Shown piece after piece: positions 25,288-34,187 of a DNA stretch of 47,375 nt (position 1 is the stretch's first letter; each line of letters begins with the position of its first letter). The translations under genes and the position numbers were made by a program. This stretch comes from Selenomonas sp. FOBRC6. Lineage in GTDB: Bacteria; Bacillota; Negativicutes; Selenomonadales; Selenomonadaceae. The stretch spans positions 1 to 47,375 of the forward strand of contig NZ_ALKG01000106.1 of NCBI RefSeq assembly GCF_000286455.1, read 5' to 3'. The notes beneath the pieces are model-generated. The model saw only the letters and a program-made list of their open reading frames with translations, did not search any database and was not told the DNA's origin.

Positions 25288-25575
25288 ATGCTGTCAATAC
25301 CAACAATCAGAGAACGCATTGCCCCTGTATGCAGAAAATACCCCATACGGAAAGCCTATCTCTTTGGTTCGTATGCGCGCGGCAATGCCACCGAAAACAG
25401 CGACATAGACCTGCGCATCGAAGGAGATATAACGAGTTTCTTCATGCTGGGCGGTATCTATTCCGACCTAGAGGATGCCCTTGGCACAGAGCTCGATCTG
25501 CTCAGCGACCTCCCAGACTCCGAGCCGTTCAAGGAGAATCTCAAACGAGATGAGGTATTGCTTTATGAACGATAG
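25288..25575 (+). CDS. mntA: MntA-type nucleotidyltransferase antitoxin
   Basis: A 95-residue minimal nucleotidyltransferase. The active-site motif GSYARGN (residues 27-33) is followed by SDID (38-41), and a third acidic residue lies in ELDLL (Asp70). In HEPN/MNT modules this protein neutralises the toxin, in studied cases by adding AMP to a toxin tyrosine. The ATG at 25288 has a GGGGG site; a TTG at 25255 was rejected. Its end overlaps hepT by 11 bp. Confidence 0.88.
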   Translation: MLSIPTIRERIAPVCRKYPIRKAYLFGSYARGNATENSDIDLRIEGDITSFFMLGGIYSDLEDALGTELDLLSDLPDSEPFKENLKRDEVLLYER

Positions 25576-25903
25576 AGACAGACGAATCGCTGATCACATC
25601 CTCCGACATTGCGAGGAAATCAGCGACACAGTAAGAAGATTTGATTCTTCCATAGAAAACTTCAAGCACGATCATGTTTTTTATAATGCGTGTTCGATGG
25701 CGCTCTTTCAGATCGGAGAACTTTCCAAGCGCATATCAGAGGACTTCAAAAGTGCCCACACAGAACTGCCTTGGTCTGAGATGCGCGGTATGAGGAATCT
25801 CTTTGCACATGAGTACGAATCTGTAAACAAGAATTTGCTCTGGGAAACCATTACAAAGGATATCCCGACACTCTATCAGCAGCTGCAGAAAATACGAAAA
25901 TAA
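25565..25903 (+). CDS. hepT: HepT-like HEPN-domain toxin (DUF86)
   Basis: A 112-residue all-helical HEPN protein. The RNase motif R-x4-H-x-Y is complete: Arg77, His82, Tyr84 in RNLFAHEY. Tyr84 is the residue adenylylated by MntA in characterised pairs. It follows mntA with an 11-bp overlap and is closed by a strong terminator. It is expected to cleave RNA when not inhibited. Confidence 0.88.
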   Translation: MNDRDRRIADHILRHCEEISDTVRRFDSSIENFKHDHVFYNACSMALFQIGELSKRISEDFKSAHTELPWSEMRGMRNLFAHEYESVNKNLLWETITKDIPTLYQQLQKIRK

Positions 25904-25909
25904 GCAAAC

Positions 25910-25946
25910 GAAAACGCCGCCCACGTGCATAGCGGGCGGCGTTTTC
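25910..25946. terminator. Bidirectional terminator
   Basis: A perfect 13-bp inverted repeat (25910-25922 with 25934-25946) with A4 and T4 at the outer ends, between convergent hepT and the MTAP-family gene. Confidence 0.88.
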
Positions 25947-25949
25947 ATT

Positions 25950-26798
25950 TTATCCTTTATCTGACTCTGCGTTATAGACATCCTTGAGCAGGGTTTCCTT
26001 GCGCAGACTGCGGCATTCACACGCGCTCTCCTCGGCGGGGACGCTGCGGATAGTCGCGAGCAGGATGTCGCCGATCATGGGAGCATCGCCGTAGAAAATC
26101 TGTGAGAGTGTGTCGTGCGACCACGGGCGGATGCCCTCGCCGTAGTTGACGACGAAGTACAGCCCCGCATAGCATGCGCCGATCTCGCGCGCGAGGTAGA
26201 CCTCGGGTGCGAGGCTCTGCCCCACGATGTCCGCGTGGCCTTTCAGCATCGCGATCTCGGCGGGGCTCTCGAAATGCCGTCCGTCCGTGACGGCGTAGAT
26301 GCCGCGATCGAAGATACGCCCCGTATATCGTTTCCTCGTCTCTGCAACGAGTGTCTTGCGCAGCTCCGAGCAGAGCGCATCGCGCATCACGAGCAGGTAG
26401 CGCCCGTCGAGCATGACATCCTTGCGTACGGACAGATCGAGGTAGTCGTCGGGGATGAGGAAGTCGCGCGGGTCGAGCAGCGGGTTCACCGTGCCGACAC
26501 CGCCCTCGGAGAGGATGCGCGTGACGCCCGCCGCGCGCAGCACCCAGAACACCTGCCGCGAGGCATCCGCGCGCGTCACGCCGCTGCGCCAGCCGTGCAT
26601 ACGGCAGGTGAGGACGCGCCGTCCCGCGACGGAAAATAGACGGAACGCAGGGCTTTCCCCATAGGGCGTGGCGAAGTGCAGCCCATCCGCGAGGATCTTG
26701 ACATCCTCCGCCATGCTTGCACGCGGGAAGTCGCTCGACAGCGTCCCCGAGCCGCCGATGACGGCGTAGCCCGCCGCAGGAATTTTCTCCTCTGCCAT
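25950..26798 (-). CDS. MTAP/PNP-family purine nucleoside phosphorylase, mqn-linked
   Basis: A 282-residue member of the methylthioadenosine phosphorylase family: IGGSGTLS at the N-terminus (phosphate-binding loop), the PRDFLIPDDYLDLS segment, and TDGRHFESPAEIAMLKGHADIVGQS matching the family's ESxAEI substrate region. It starts 1 base after mqnC stops and is the last gene of mqnE-mqnC-MTAP. Family members split methylthioadenosine. In this operon a role on a futalosine-type nucleoside, in place of MqnB, is an attractive inference, but ordinary methylthioadenosine or purine salvage is equally compatible with the sequence. Confidence 0.82.
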   Translation of the reverse strand: MAEEKIPAAGYAVIGGSGTLSSDFPRASMAEDVKILADGLHFATPYGESPAFRLFSVAGRRVLTCRMHGWRSGVTRADASRQVFWVLRAAGVTRILSEGGVGTVNPLLDPRDFLIPDDYLDLSVRKDVMLDGRYLLVMRDALCSELRKTLVAETRKRYTGRIFDRGIYAVTDGRHFESPAEIAMLKGHADIVGQSLAPEVYLAREIGACYAGLYFVVNYGEGIRPWSHDTLSQIFYGDAPMIGDILLATIRSVPAEESACECRSLRKETLLKDVYNAESDKG

Positions 26799-26799
26799 G

Positions 26800-27825
26800 C
26801 TAGAACCTCCGTATCACGCGATAGCGCGTGTCGCGCTGTGCAGGCTCTCTACCCGCACCGCGTATCAGATCAATCATCTTCTTGATGGACATATTGTATC
26901 GCGTGCCCGCCGCGCGCACGACATTCTCCTCGAGCATGATGCTCCCGAGGTCATCCGCGCCAAAGCCGAGGGTCAGCTGCCCGATGCGCTCGCCCTGCGT
27001 CACCCACGATCCCTGTATGTGCGCGACATTGTCCATGTACAGCCGAGTGACGGCAAGTGTCCGCATATAGTCCCAGCTCGAAGTTTTCTCTCCTCCGAGT
27101 GCGGTATTGCCCGGCTGGAACGTCCATGTGATGAACGCGCGGAAGCCGCCCGTCTCCTCCTGCAAACGGCGGATGTGCTCCATGTGCTCCACGCGCTCCG
27201 CCATCGTCTCACCGAAGCCGATAACCATGGTCGCCGTCGACTCCATGCCGATCTTGTGTGCCGTCCGCATCACACGCAGCCAATCCTCGGTCATGATCTT
27301 CTTCGGTGCGATGAGCTTGCGCACACGGTCGACGAGGATCTCCGCCCCGCCGCCGGGAAGCGAGGCAAGCCCCGCATCCTGCAGGCGGCGCAGCGTGTCC
27401 TCGATGGTGATGCCTTCCTTTTCGGCAAAATACAGAATCTCCGTCGCCGTAAAGGAGTGGATCACGATGGAGGGATAGCGGTCGCGGATGGAGCGCAGCA
27501 TATCCTCGTAGTACGCAAGCGGCAGATCAGGATGGATGCCGCCCTGTATCATGACCTGCGTGCCGCCCGCCGCCGCCGTCTCGCCGACCTTCTCGAGAAT
27601 CTCCTCCATCGGCAGGAGGTAGCCATCCTCCGCGCCCGGCTTTGTATAGAACGCGCAAAAACGGCATTCGTTCACACAGATATTCGTGTAGTTGATATTG
27701 CGGTCAACGATGAAGGTCACGGTATCGCCAAACCTGCGCCGCCGCTCCGTATCCGCCTCACGTCCGAGCGCGATGGGGTCGCCGCTCGTGAGGAGGTCGA
27801 TCGCCTTCCGCTCCGATAGTCTCAT
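26800..27825 (-). CDS. mqnC: Cyclic dehypoxanthinyl futalosine synthase (radical SAM)
   Basis: A 341-residue radical SAM enzyme. The cluster motif is CVNECRFCAF (Cys-x3-Cys-x2-Cys). The region GSWVTQGERIGQLTLGFGA followed by EENVVRAAG near the C-terminus is typical of MqnC and separates it from MqnE. It cyclises dehypoxanthine futalosine in the futalosine route to menaquinone. Its start overlaps the mqnE stop by 4 bp, and GGGGGAGGG provides the ribosome site. Confidence 0.9.
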   Translation of the reverse strand: MRLSERKAIDLLTSGDPIALGREADTERRRRFGDTVTFIVDRNINYTNICVNECRFCAFYTKPGAEDGYLLPMEEILEKVGETAAAGGTQVMIQGGIHPDLPLAYYEDMLRSIRDRYPSIVIHSFTATEILYFAEKEGITIEDTLRRLQDAGLASLPGGGAEILVDRVRKLIAPKKIMTEDWLRVMRTAHKIGMESTATMVIGFGETMAERVEHMEHIRRLQEETGGFRAFITWTFQPGNTALGGEKTSSWDYMRTLAVTRLYMDNVAHIQGSWVTQGERIGQLTLGFGADDLGSIMLEENVVRAAGTRYNMSIKKMIDLIRGAGREPAQRDTRYRVIRRF

Positions 27826-28919
27826 GCGCCCTCCCCCGCCACAATCGGCCGATAGAATGTGTCGCGCTCCACAGGCTCATAGCCCGCCTCGCGGATCATC
27901 GCGTCCAGCTCGCGCCGCGTGATGCCTGTCTGAGTGGTCGCACCCGCCGCGTGGATGATCTTCTCCTCGCCGATCGTACCGTCGAGGTCGTCCGCACCAA
28001 AGCCCAGCGCCAGCTGCGCGATGGGCTGAGTCAGCATAACCCAGAACGCCTTGAAATGCGCTATGTTATCAAGCACAAGGCGCGAGAGCGCAAGCATCTT
28101 CATATCCTCCCACGAGCCAACGCGCGCGAGTTTCTTCTCCGCGCCGAGCGCTGTATTCTCGGGGTGAAAGGGAAAGAGCATGAACGCCTGAAAGCCGCCT
28201 GTCTCGTCCTGCAAGTCGCGCAGGGAAAGCAGATGGTCGATGCGTTCCTCCACCGTCTCGATATGGCCGTACATCATGGACGCGTTCGTGCGGATGCCAA
28301 GCGCGTGCGCCGTGCGCATACAATCGAGCCACTCCGCGCGCGTCGCCTTGTTCGGGCAGATGACGGCACGCACGCGGTCGGAGAGAATCTCTGCGCCGCC
28401 GCCGGGCAGGGACGAGAGCCCCGCCTCCTGCAACGCGCTCAAGATAGAGCGGACAGACATCCCCTCTGTCTTTGCAAAGTTCACAATCTCCACAGGCGTG
28501 AATGCCTTAATGTCTGCATCAGGCAGTGCCGCGCGCACCTGCCGCACAACACCCTCATAGTAGGAGAAGGGGCGGTCTGGATGGAGCGCGCTCACGATGT
28601 GGATCTCCGTGAGACGCGGCGTATGCTTCGCCGTCTCCAGCACGCGTGCCACATCATCCGTTTCCATAATATAGCCGCGCGTATCTCCCTGCTCCACCTG
28701 AAACGCGCAGAGCGGGCAGTTCGCGCTGCATATATTCGTGAGGTTGATGTGGCGGTTCACCGTGTAGTAGACATTCTTCCCGCTTGCGCGCTCCTTCGCC
28801 GCCCGCGCCCACGCGGCAAGCGCGAGGAGGTCGTTGTCCTCGTAGAGGGCGAGCGCATCCGCTCTCGTCAGCCGCGCCCCGCGCTCGGCGGCGGCACGGG
28901 CTTTCTTTCGATCACTCAT
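27822..28919 (-). CDS. mqnE: Aminofutalosine synthase (radical SAM), copy 1
   Basis: A 365-residue radical SAM enzyme with CSANCPLCAF (Cys-x3-Cys-x2-Cys) and HIVSALHPDRPFSYY, GGGAEILSDRVR, and ASMMYGHIETVEERIDH, the pattern of MqnE. It joins a chorismate-derived enolpyruvyl compound to SAM's adenosyl group to form aminofutalosine. It is the first gene of the minus-strand mqnE-mqnC-MTAP unit. A paralogue is at 37453-38538. An AAGGGAG site lies 12 bases before the ATG. MqnA and MqnD are not in this window. Confidence 0.88.
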   Translation of the reverse strand: MSDRKKARAAAERGARLTRADALALYEDNDLLALAAWARAAKERASGKNVYYTVNRHINLTNICSANCPLCAFQVEQGDTRGYIMETDDVARVLETAKHTPRLTEIHIVSALHPDRPFSYYEGVVRQVRAALPDADIKAFTPVEIVNFAKTEGMSVRSILSALQEAGLSSLPGGGAEILSDRVRAVICPNKATRAEWLDCMRTAHALGIRTNASMMYGHIETVEERIDHLLSLRDLQDETGGFQAFMLFPFHPENTALGAEKKLARVGSWEDMKMLALSRLVLDNIAHFKAFWVMLTQPIAQLALGFGADDLDGTIGEEKIIHAAGATTQTGITRRELDAMIREAGYEPVERDTFYRPIVAGEGA

Positions 28920-28982
28920 GACTGTTCGTATCTCCCTTGGAGCTGTTGTAAATGTTGTCCGAATGCGCGAAACGCCCCTTCC

Positions 28983-29146
28983 ACCACGCTATGCGTGGTC
29001 CCCCTCCCCCGTGTCGCACGGGGGGAGGCTTTGCGTTACGGCATTTTAGCTTCCCCCGCCGAAGCGGGGGAAGTGGCGAGCTTGCGAGCCGATAGGGGCG
29101 CTCCGAGAGTCCCTCCTTTTGGTACACTCCCGCAAGTGTACCAAAA
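28983..29146. repeat. Hairpin-rich non-coding segment between mqnE and the MATE gene
   Basis: The 312-bp gene-free stretch 28920-29231 holds four hairpins in a row: 28983-28999 (7-bp stem), 29003-29028 (C/G-rich, one bulge), 29050-29073 (10-bp stem, CGAA loop) and 29117-29146 (12-bp stem). Such arrays of C-rich palindromes look like an extragenic repeat family. No second copy is in this window. No convincing ORF was found here. Confidence 0.6.
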
Positions 29147-29174
29147 GCGGCGTGATTTTGCAAATCCTCCGCGC

Positions 29175-29203
29175 TTGCTTTCCCCCGTGTTCCATGCTAT
29201 GAT
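29175..29203 (+). promoter_or_regulatory. Promoter of the MATE transporter gene
   Basis: TTGCTT (29175-29180), a 17-bp spacer ending TGC (extended -10) and TATGAT (29198-29203), 28 bp before the ATG. Confidence 0.7.
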
Positions 29204-29231
29204 AGCGCCTACTATCAACGGAGGAGACGAA

Positions 29232-30560
29232 ATGCCGCAGCTATCCCAGCCCATCACCTACCGCACACTGCTCGCGTTCGCCGTGCCGATGATCGTCTCA
29301 CAGCTCTTCATGAATGTGAACTTCATCGTGGACGGTCTCTTTGTTGCGCACGCCGTCGGGACGGATGGGCTGTCGGCGATCAACATCGTCATGCCGTTCA
29401 TCCCGCTCATGATCGTACTCGCAACCATGCTCGGCACGGGCGGCAGCGCCCTCGTCGCGGCGCAGCTCGGGGCGGGAAAAAAGCACCATGCGCAGGAAAA
29501 TTTCTCCCTGCTCGTCCTCGTCTGCGTCATTCTCAGCACGCTCATCGCTGTGCTCGGCATGAGATTCCTGCGCCCGATCCTCTATCTCTTTGGCTCGGAC
29601 GATGCCCTCTATCCGCTCTGCGAAGTGTACGCCGTGCCTCTCTTCGTCTCGACACCGCTCACGATGACAGGGCTGATCCTCGACATCTTCCTTGTTGCAG
29701 CGGGACAGCCACGCCTCGCGATGCTTTCCTCGTTCGTCGGCGGCATCGTCAATATGGTGCTTGATTACCTCCTCCTCTTCGTTCTCGGTTGGGGGCTTGA
29801 GGGCGCGGCTGTCGCGACGGCGACAGGCTACTCCATCTCCGCATTCGTAGGACTTTACTACTTCGCCATCCATCGGCGCGGAACACTGCGGTTCGTACGT
29901 CCCGTCTGGCGGCTGCGTGCCGTCCTCTCCGCGATGGGCAACGGCTCAAGTGAGATGGTGATGCAGCTCTCGATGAGCCTCATCATGATCGTCATGAACA
30001 ACACGATGATGCATCTAGCGGGTGCGGACGGCGTGGCGGCAATCGCCATCTCCGAGTACATCTCCGGTCTGCTTACCGCCATTTATATGGGCTACGCTGA
30101 GGGTGTCGCACCTCTGGCGAGCTTCAACTACGGCAAACGTGACACGCACGCCCTGCGTGGAATTCTGCGCCGCAGCCTCACACTCATTGCCGCATTCTCC
30201 CTCTTTACCACCGCCCTCAGTATCCTCATCGCCGCGCCGATCACAGGCATCTTCGCCGCTGCGGGCACGCACGTCTACGAACTCGCCGTGCACGGCTTCC
30301 GCATTCATGCGACTGCCTTCCTCTTCCTCGGATTCAGCATGTACGGCTCGTCGCTTTTCACCGCGCTCGGCGACGGACGCACCTCCGCCCTCCTCTCCGT
30401 CTGGGACACACTGATCTGTCTCCTCGGCTTCCTGCTCCTCCTGCCGCACATCTTCGGCGTGGACGGCGTATTCATGGCGACACCTGCCGCAGATTTCCTC
30501 GACGCATCGCTCACCTTCCTGCTCCTTTGGCAGAAGCGGAAGCAATACGGATATCTATAG
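29232..30560 (+). CDS. MATE family efflux transporter
   Basis: A 442-residue integral membrane protein with about 12 helices in two homologous halves. Family landmarks: the N-terminal FAVPMIVSQLFMNVNFIVDG, the LGTGGSALVAAQLGAG loop, GMGNGSSE-like AMGNGSSEMVMQ at the start of the second half, and YAEGVAPLASFNYGKRD. It most resembles the DinF/NorM-type multidrug branch common in Firmicutes. It would export cationic compounds using an ion gradient. The ATG at 29232 follows GGAGGAG; the long upstream extension of the frame is not coding. No terminator was seen before the next promoter. Confidence 0.9.
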   Translation: MPQLSQPITYRTLLAFAVPMIVSQLFMNVNFIVDGLFVAHAVGTDGLSAINIVMPFIPLMIVLATMLGTGGSALVAAQLGAGKKHHAQENFSLLVLVCVILSTLIAVLGMRFLRPILYLFGSDDALYPLCEVYAVPLFVSTPLTMTGLILDIFLVAAGQPRLAMLSSFVGGIVNMVLDYLLLFVLGWGLEGAAVATATGYSISAFVGLYYFAIHRRGTLRFVRPVWRLRAVLSAMGNGSSEMVMQLSMSLIMIVMNNTMMHLAGADGVAAIAISEYISGLLTAIYMGYAEGVAPLASFNYGKRDTHALRGILRRSLTLIAAFSLFTTALSILIAAPITGIFAAAGTHVYELAVHGFRIHATAFLFLGFSMYGSSLFTALGDGRTSALLSVWDTLICLLGFLLLLPHIFGVDGVFMATPAADFLDASLTFLLLWQKRKQYGYL

Positions 30561-30622
30561 GGAGGACTGCCTTAATCCATGTCAAGACTGTTCTTGATGG
30601 TCAATCTTACCCAAAAGACCTA

Positions 30623-30651
30623 TTGAAGCCGCAATACATCTATATTATCAT
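30623..30651 (+). promoter_or_regulatory. Promoter of the zinc-ribbon/SUFU/TPR operon
   Basis: TTGAAG (30623-30628), a 17-bp spacer and TATCAT (30646-30651), followed by an AAAGGAG site before the ATG at 30700. Confidence 0.6.
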
Positions 30652-30699
30652 AAAACAGATGAATATTCCCACAACAGGAATCACGGAAAGGAGCCGATC

Positions 30700-31785
30700 A
30701 TGACGCTGCCCTACCAGTGCCCCGACTGCGGCACGGAGCTCGGCTACATGGGACTCTGCTGGCGCTGCAGGACGGCGGTGAATCGCCGTGCGGCACTCTC
30801 ATGGACGCCCGAGGAGGTCTCGGCAAAGGAGCAGGAGATCATCGCGCAGATCGAGGATGTTCCCGATGTCTTCTGGTATCTGCTCTGCTGTCGCGGACGG
30901 CTCGCGCCGGAGATCCCACGCGCGGCACTCGCGGCACGTTCCTTCTGGCCCTCGGCACTCTACTATCATGCACCGACGGACGTGCGGGACGGACTGATCG
31001 CAGCACTGATGGAGACGGATGCCGCACATGAGGCGAACGAGCTTATGATGTGCCTCGGTATGCAGGGAGACGACCAATCCCTTGCGGCACTCCTTGCGCT
31101 CGAACGCAATCCGCGCCCGTGGCGCGGGAAGCTGCACGTCGAGCCCTCCGTCTATGCGCAGTGCGGCGGCTGGACATTCGACCGCGAGGGACGGCGCCGC
31201 ACGCTGAACTACGACACCTGCTATACGCTGGTGCACGCCGCATCGGAGGAAGAGCTCCGCCGCTCGCCCGTCCGCATTGCCCGACCACGGGAGGAGAACT
31301 GCCCGCACTGCGGCAGCCGCATGGCGGATATGCTCGTCCTCGACGGACGGGATGCGCGTCTGCGCTTCCTCGGCATCGACGGCATCCTCACAGCGACCTG
31401 CTGTCCGAACTGCGTTGCCTATGCAGAGCCGATACTGAGCCGCTATACGCTCGACGGCGGCAGCGAGGTGCTTTCCTATGAAGATACGGGCGATACCACG
31501 TATATCGAAGAGGAGCTTGTCAGGATTTTTGAAAACGATCTCATCCTCGGCGAGACGCCTGTTCCTCTGTTCTACGGCGCACGCTTCGAGGACACCTGCA
31601 CGCTCGGCGGCTTTGCACTCTGGTGGCAGGACTGGGAGTATACAGCGTGCCCCGACTGCGGGCAGCCGATGAAGTACCTCATGCAGATTCATTGGGAGGT
31701 GCTGACGGACTATATGGAGGGCACGCTCTACATCGAGTTCTGCCCCGACTGTCAGATTGTCTCCATGCAGCACCAGCAGACGTGA
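30700..31785 (+). CDS. Multi-zinc-ribbon protein, unknown function (DUF1963/PDCD2-like C-terminus)
   Basis: A 361-residue cytosolic protein with four Cys pairs at the start and C-terminal half: Cys7/10 with Cys20/23, Cys201/204 with Cys235/238, and Cys317/320 with Cys348/351, so three zinc ribbons are likely. Residues 60-140 are helical and HEAT-like. The last 60 residues (GGFALWWQDWEYTACPDCGQ followed by a beta strand and CPDC) resemble the end of DUF1963/PDCD2-type proteins. No precise family was recognised. It is the first gene of a four-gene operon. A link to immunity or toxin neutralisation is inferred from its neighbours only. Confidence 0.72.
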   Translation: MTLPYQCPDCGTELGYMGLCWRCRTAVNRRAALSWTPEEVSAKEQEIIAQIEDVPDVFWYLLCCRGRLAPEIPRAALAARSFWPSALYYHAPTDVRDGLIAALMETDAAHEANELMMCLGMQGDDQSLAALLALERNPRPWRGKLHVEPSVYAQCGGWTFDREGRRRTLNYDTCYTLVHAASEEELRRSPVRIARPREENCPHCGSRMADMLVLDGRDARLRFLGIDGILTATCCPNCVAYAEPILSRYTLDGGSEVLSYEDTGDTTYIEEELVRIFENDLILGETPVPLFYGARFEDTCTLGGFALWWQDWEYTACPDCGQPMKYLMQIHWEVLTDYMEGTLYIEFCPDCQIVSMQHQQT

Positions 31786-31794
31786 GGCGCAGCC

Positions 31795-32226
31795 ATGACC
31801 GACCATGACGATACCGTACTTGCAGAAAAGTTCCGCACACTGTACGCGCACCTTTGCCGTGAGCGCATCCTCCCATCCATTCCGGTCACAGAGGATGCCT
31901 CGCCCGCACAAATGGCGACAGCGCTCCGACAGGCACTATGCAATGCCTACCCGGCGACAAAGCTGAAGCGCACGATGAAGAGCATCCATTACGCCAACGC
32001 CTTCACCGACACGGTGCTCAGGGAATGTGCCTTTACCCTCGACGATGTCGGGCAATACCTGGCACGGAATCACTTCCTTGACCACGACCGCTCCGTTGAT
32101 TTCTTCAATGAAAAAATTACGGCGGAGGGATTCGTCATCACACCGACAAGCCTTCTGGAAACGATGCTGGAGAGCCTGCTCCTCAGTCATAAAGGAGAAC
32201 ACGATGAAAAAAATTGGCAGAAATGA
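31795..32226 (+). CDS. Hypothetical protein in the SUFU/TPR operon
   Basis: A 143-residue, mostly helical protein without signal peptide or membrane segments. No family was recognised. It starts 9 bp after the previous stop and overlaps the next gene by 23 bp, so it is surely co-translated with its neighbours. An amphipathic Lys/Arg-containing helix (KLKRTMKSIHYANAFTD) lies in the middle. Its conserved position in the operon would be the first thing to test. Confidence 0.65.
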   Translation: MTDHDDTVLAEKFRTLYAHLCRERILPSIPVTEDASPAQMATALRQALCNAYPATKLKRTMKSIHYANAFTDTVLRECAFTLDDVGQYLARNHFLDHDRSVDFFNEKITAEGFVITPTSLLETMLESLLLSHKGEHDEKNWQK

Positions 32227-34174
32227 CTCTGCATATAAAAAGAAAGCCCCCATACCCACAGAGGTCTATACCGAGGAAGAACTGGAGACCGTCGAAAGTT
32301 ACATTGAGACGAACTTCGGCACATATGCAAACGTCTTTCATGAGATTGTCTCGCCGGATATCCACCTGGACATCTGCATTCTCGATCCGACCGAGGAACG
32401 CAACTACTATATGCTCGTCACCCTCGGGATGGGCGCGCACCGCATGAACGTGCCAAAAGAACTCGCCGAATACAAGCTCGAACGCGCGGAACTCGCGATC
32501 GCCCTGCCGCCCGACTGGAAGATCCACGAGGACGACGAAGTGCACTACTGGCCGATCCGCCTGCTGAAGAACCTCGCACGTCTGCCGATCGAGGACGATA
32601 CATGGCTCGCATGGGGACACACGATTGACGGCAGATCCCCCTACGCAAAAAATACTGCACTCTCCGCCGCACTGATCGTCAGCGGTCAGGTCAAAAAGGG
32701 CGGCAGCAACGTCTGCGTTCTCCCCGATAGAGATGAGGTCAATTTCTATCAGATCATCCCGCTCCACAAGGACGAACTCAAATACAAACTGAAACATGAC
32801 GCTAATGCCCTGCTCGACCGTTTCGCCGAGCGTCGTGTGAGCTTCGTCATTGATCCGGAGAGGCGTAGCACACTCGCGTCCGAGGACTTCACCGATCTCG
32901 TAATGGACAATGCGCAGTGGCACCTCGACAGCCTGCGCGAAAAGAAGCTGCCCGTAGACGAGATCACGGCGTACAACCACCTCGCGATCTATCTGCGCTA
33001 CTGCATCGAGCACGAGCTGATGGCGGATTGGTTCGTCCGCCAGTATGCGGCGACCGTCCGCGCCGTGCGGGAGCATTCGGCAGATACCGACCTGCGCCCC
33101 TTTATCCGCGACGACCTGCACGGCATTCTGATGCGCGGTTTCTTTGGCGAGGAGGGCACGGCGTTCGCGCAGTATTACTACGACGGCGAGGCCCCCTCCT
33201 TCCCCTCGGACATCGACAACTATGCCCTCTCCTACTTCGGTGCGGCGCGTTACCACTCGAACGAGTTCAAACAGGAGGCATACCTCTTTGTCCCGTTCGA
33301 CGAGGACTACTATGCGGCGATGGCACGGCTCATCGCACAGCGATGGGACGCATGGAAGCGGAACAGCGACGAGCGAAAGGAAAATGAAGATGAGGCGCCA
33401 AGCGACGTCGCTGCCGCAATCATGCAGTACCTGAACTGCGGCAGGGCGGACTGCTCCCTGATGTATTTCCCACCGATGGCGGACGATGATCCGATTGTCG
33501 CGGCATATAGTTACGCTGCACGGCTTGGCGTCCGCGAGGGCTATGTCCCCCTGCTCATCGTCCCGAGCGATACCCTGTGGGAGAGCCTGACGATGAATGT
33601 GGAAGCGGAGAAGGGCGCGTTCAAGGACTATGATTTCGATGCCGATGCCGTGGAAAAGTACCGCAAGAAAATCCTTGCACAGCCCATCGGAGACGGCAAG
33701 TGGATTCTGACGGAGCGGCTCGGCGAACGTTTTGAACTGAGCCGAGAGGAGACACCGGACGATGGAGATGGGGAAGAGTTCCGTGAGACCGACCACTTTA
33801 TCAGCTACTGGGACTACGAGACGCAGAAAACGCAGCCGATGATTCTCGCTAAGATTCCCGTGAAACATCCGTGGACAGTGTTTGCATATCTGCCGTTCGG
33901 CGGGTGGAACGACTGTCCCGACACTGCCGCGCTGATGGCGGTCTCGAAATACTGGCACGAACGGCACGGCGCTGTGCCTGCCGTCCTCACCTATGACACG
34001 CTCGAATACAGCGTTCCCGCGCCCATAGAGCCGCAGGAGCGCACCTTGGATCTGGCGAAGGAGCAGTACGCGTTCTGCGCCGACATCATCGATCAGGGCG
34101 CGCCTGGCATGAGCGTCGGCAAGCTGGCAAACGAGCTGCGCAGCTCGAATATCTGGTATTTCTGGTGGGATTAA
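32204..34174 (+). CDS. SUFU-domain and DUF4253-domain fusion protein
   Basis: A 656-residue cytosolic protein. The N-terminal part (about 25-185) matches bacterial suppressor-of-fused (SUFU) domains: YANVFHEIVSPDIHLDICIL, then LVTLGMGAHRMNVP and ELAIALPPDWK. The C-terminal part (about 480-656) matches DUF4253: FAYLPFGGWNDCPD, a conserved helix, and the closing SSNIWYFWWD. The middle is unassigned and helical. SUFU domains in bacteria are frequent in immunity proteins of polymorphic toxin systems. The ATG at 32204 has an AAAGGAGAA site and lies inside the end of the preceding gene. No toxin gene is adjacent, so the partner, if any, is elsewhere. Confidence 0.8.
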   Translation: MKKIGRNDSAYKKKAPIPTEVYTEEELETVESYIETNFGTYANVFHEIVSPDIHLDICILDPTEERNYYMLVTLGMGAHRMNVPKELAEYKLERAELAIALPPDWKIHEDDEVHYWPIRLLKNLARLPIEDDTWLAWGHTIDGRSPYAKNTALSAALIVSGQVKKGGSNVCVLPDRDEVNFYQIIPLHKDELKYKLKHDANALLDRFAERRVSFVIDPERRSTLASEDFTDLVMDNAQWHLDSLREKKLPVDEITAYNHLAIYLRYCIEHELMADWFVRQYAATVRAVREHSADTDLRPFIRDDLHGILMRGFFGEEGTAFAQYYYDGEAPSFPSDIDNYALSYFGAARYHSNEFKQEAYLFVPFDEDYYAAMARLIAQRWDAWKRNSDERKENEDEAPSDVAAAIMQYLNCGRADCSLMYFPPMADDDPIVAAYSYAARLGVREGYVPLLIVPSDTLWESLTMNVEAEKGAFKDYDFDADAVEKYRKKILAQPIGDGKWILTERLGERFELSREETPDDGDGEEFRETDHFISYWDYETQKTQPMILAKIPVKHPWTVFAYLPFGGWNDCPDTAALMAVSKYWHERHGAVPAVLTYDTLEYSVPAPIEPQERTLDLAKEQYAFCADIIDQGAPGMSVGKLANELRSSNIWYFWWD

Positions 34175-34187
34175 GAAAGGCTTTTCT

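Noticed and set aside
27951-29231. Long plus-strand frame reading into the MATE gene (869 codons)
   Set aside because: The first part lies antisense to mqnE and crosses the hairpin array; the MATE family N-terminus, ribosome site and promoter all point to the ATG at 29232.
30561-30580. GGGAGGACTG after the MATE stop as another MITE end
   Set aside because: It shares only a few bases with the element ends and lacks the CTGATAAA core.
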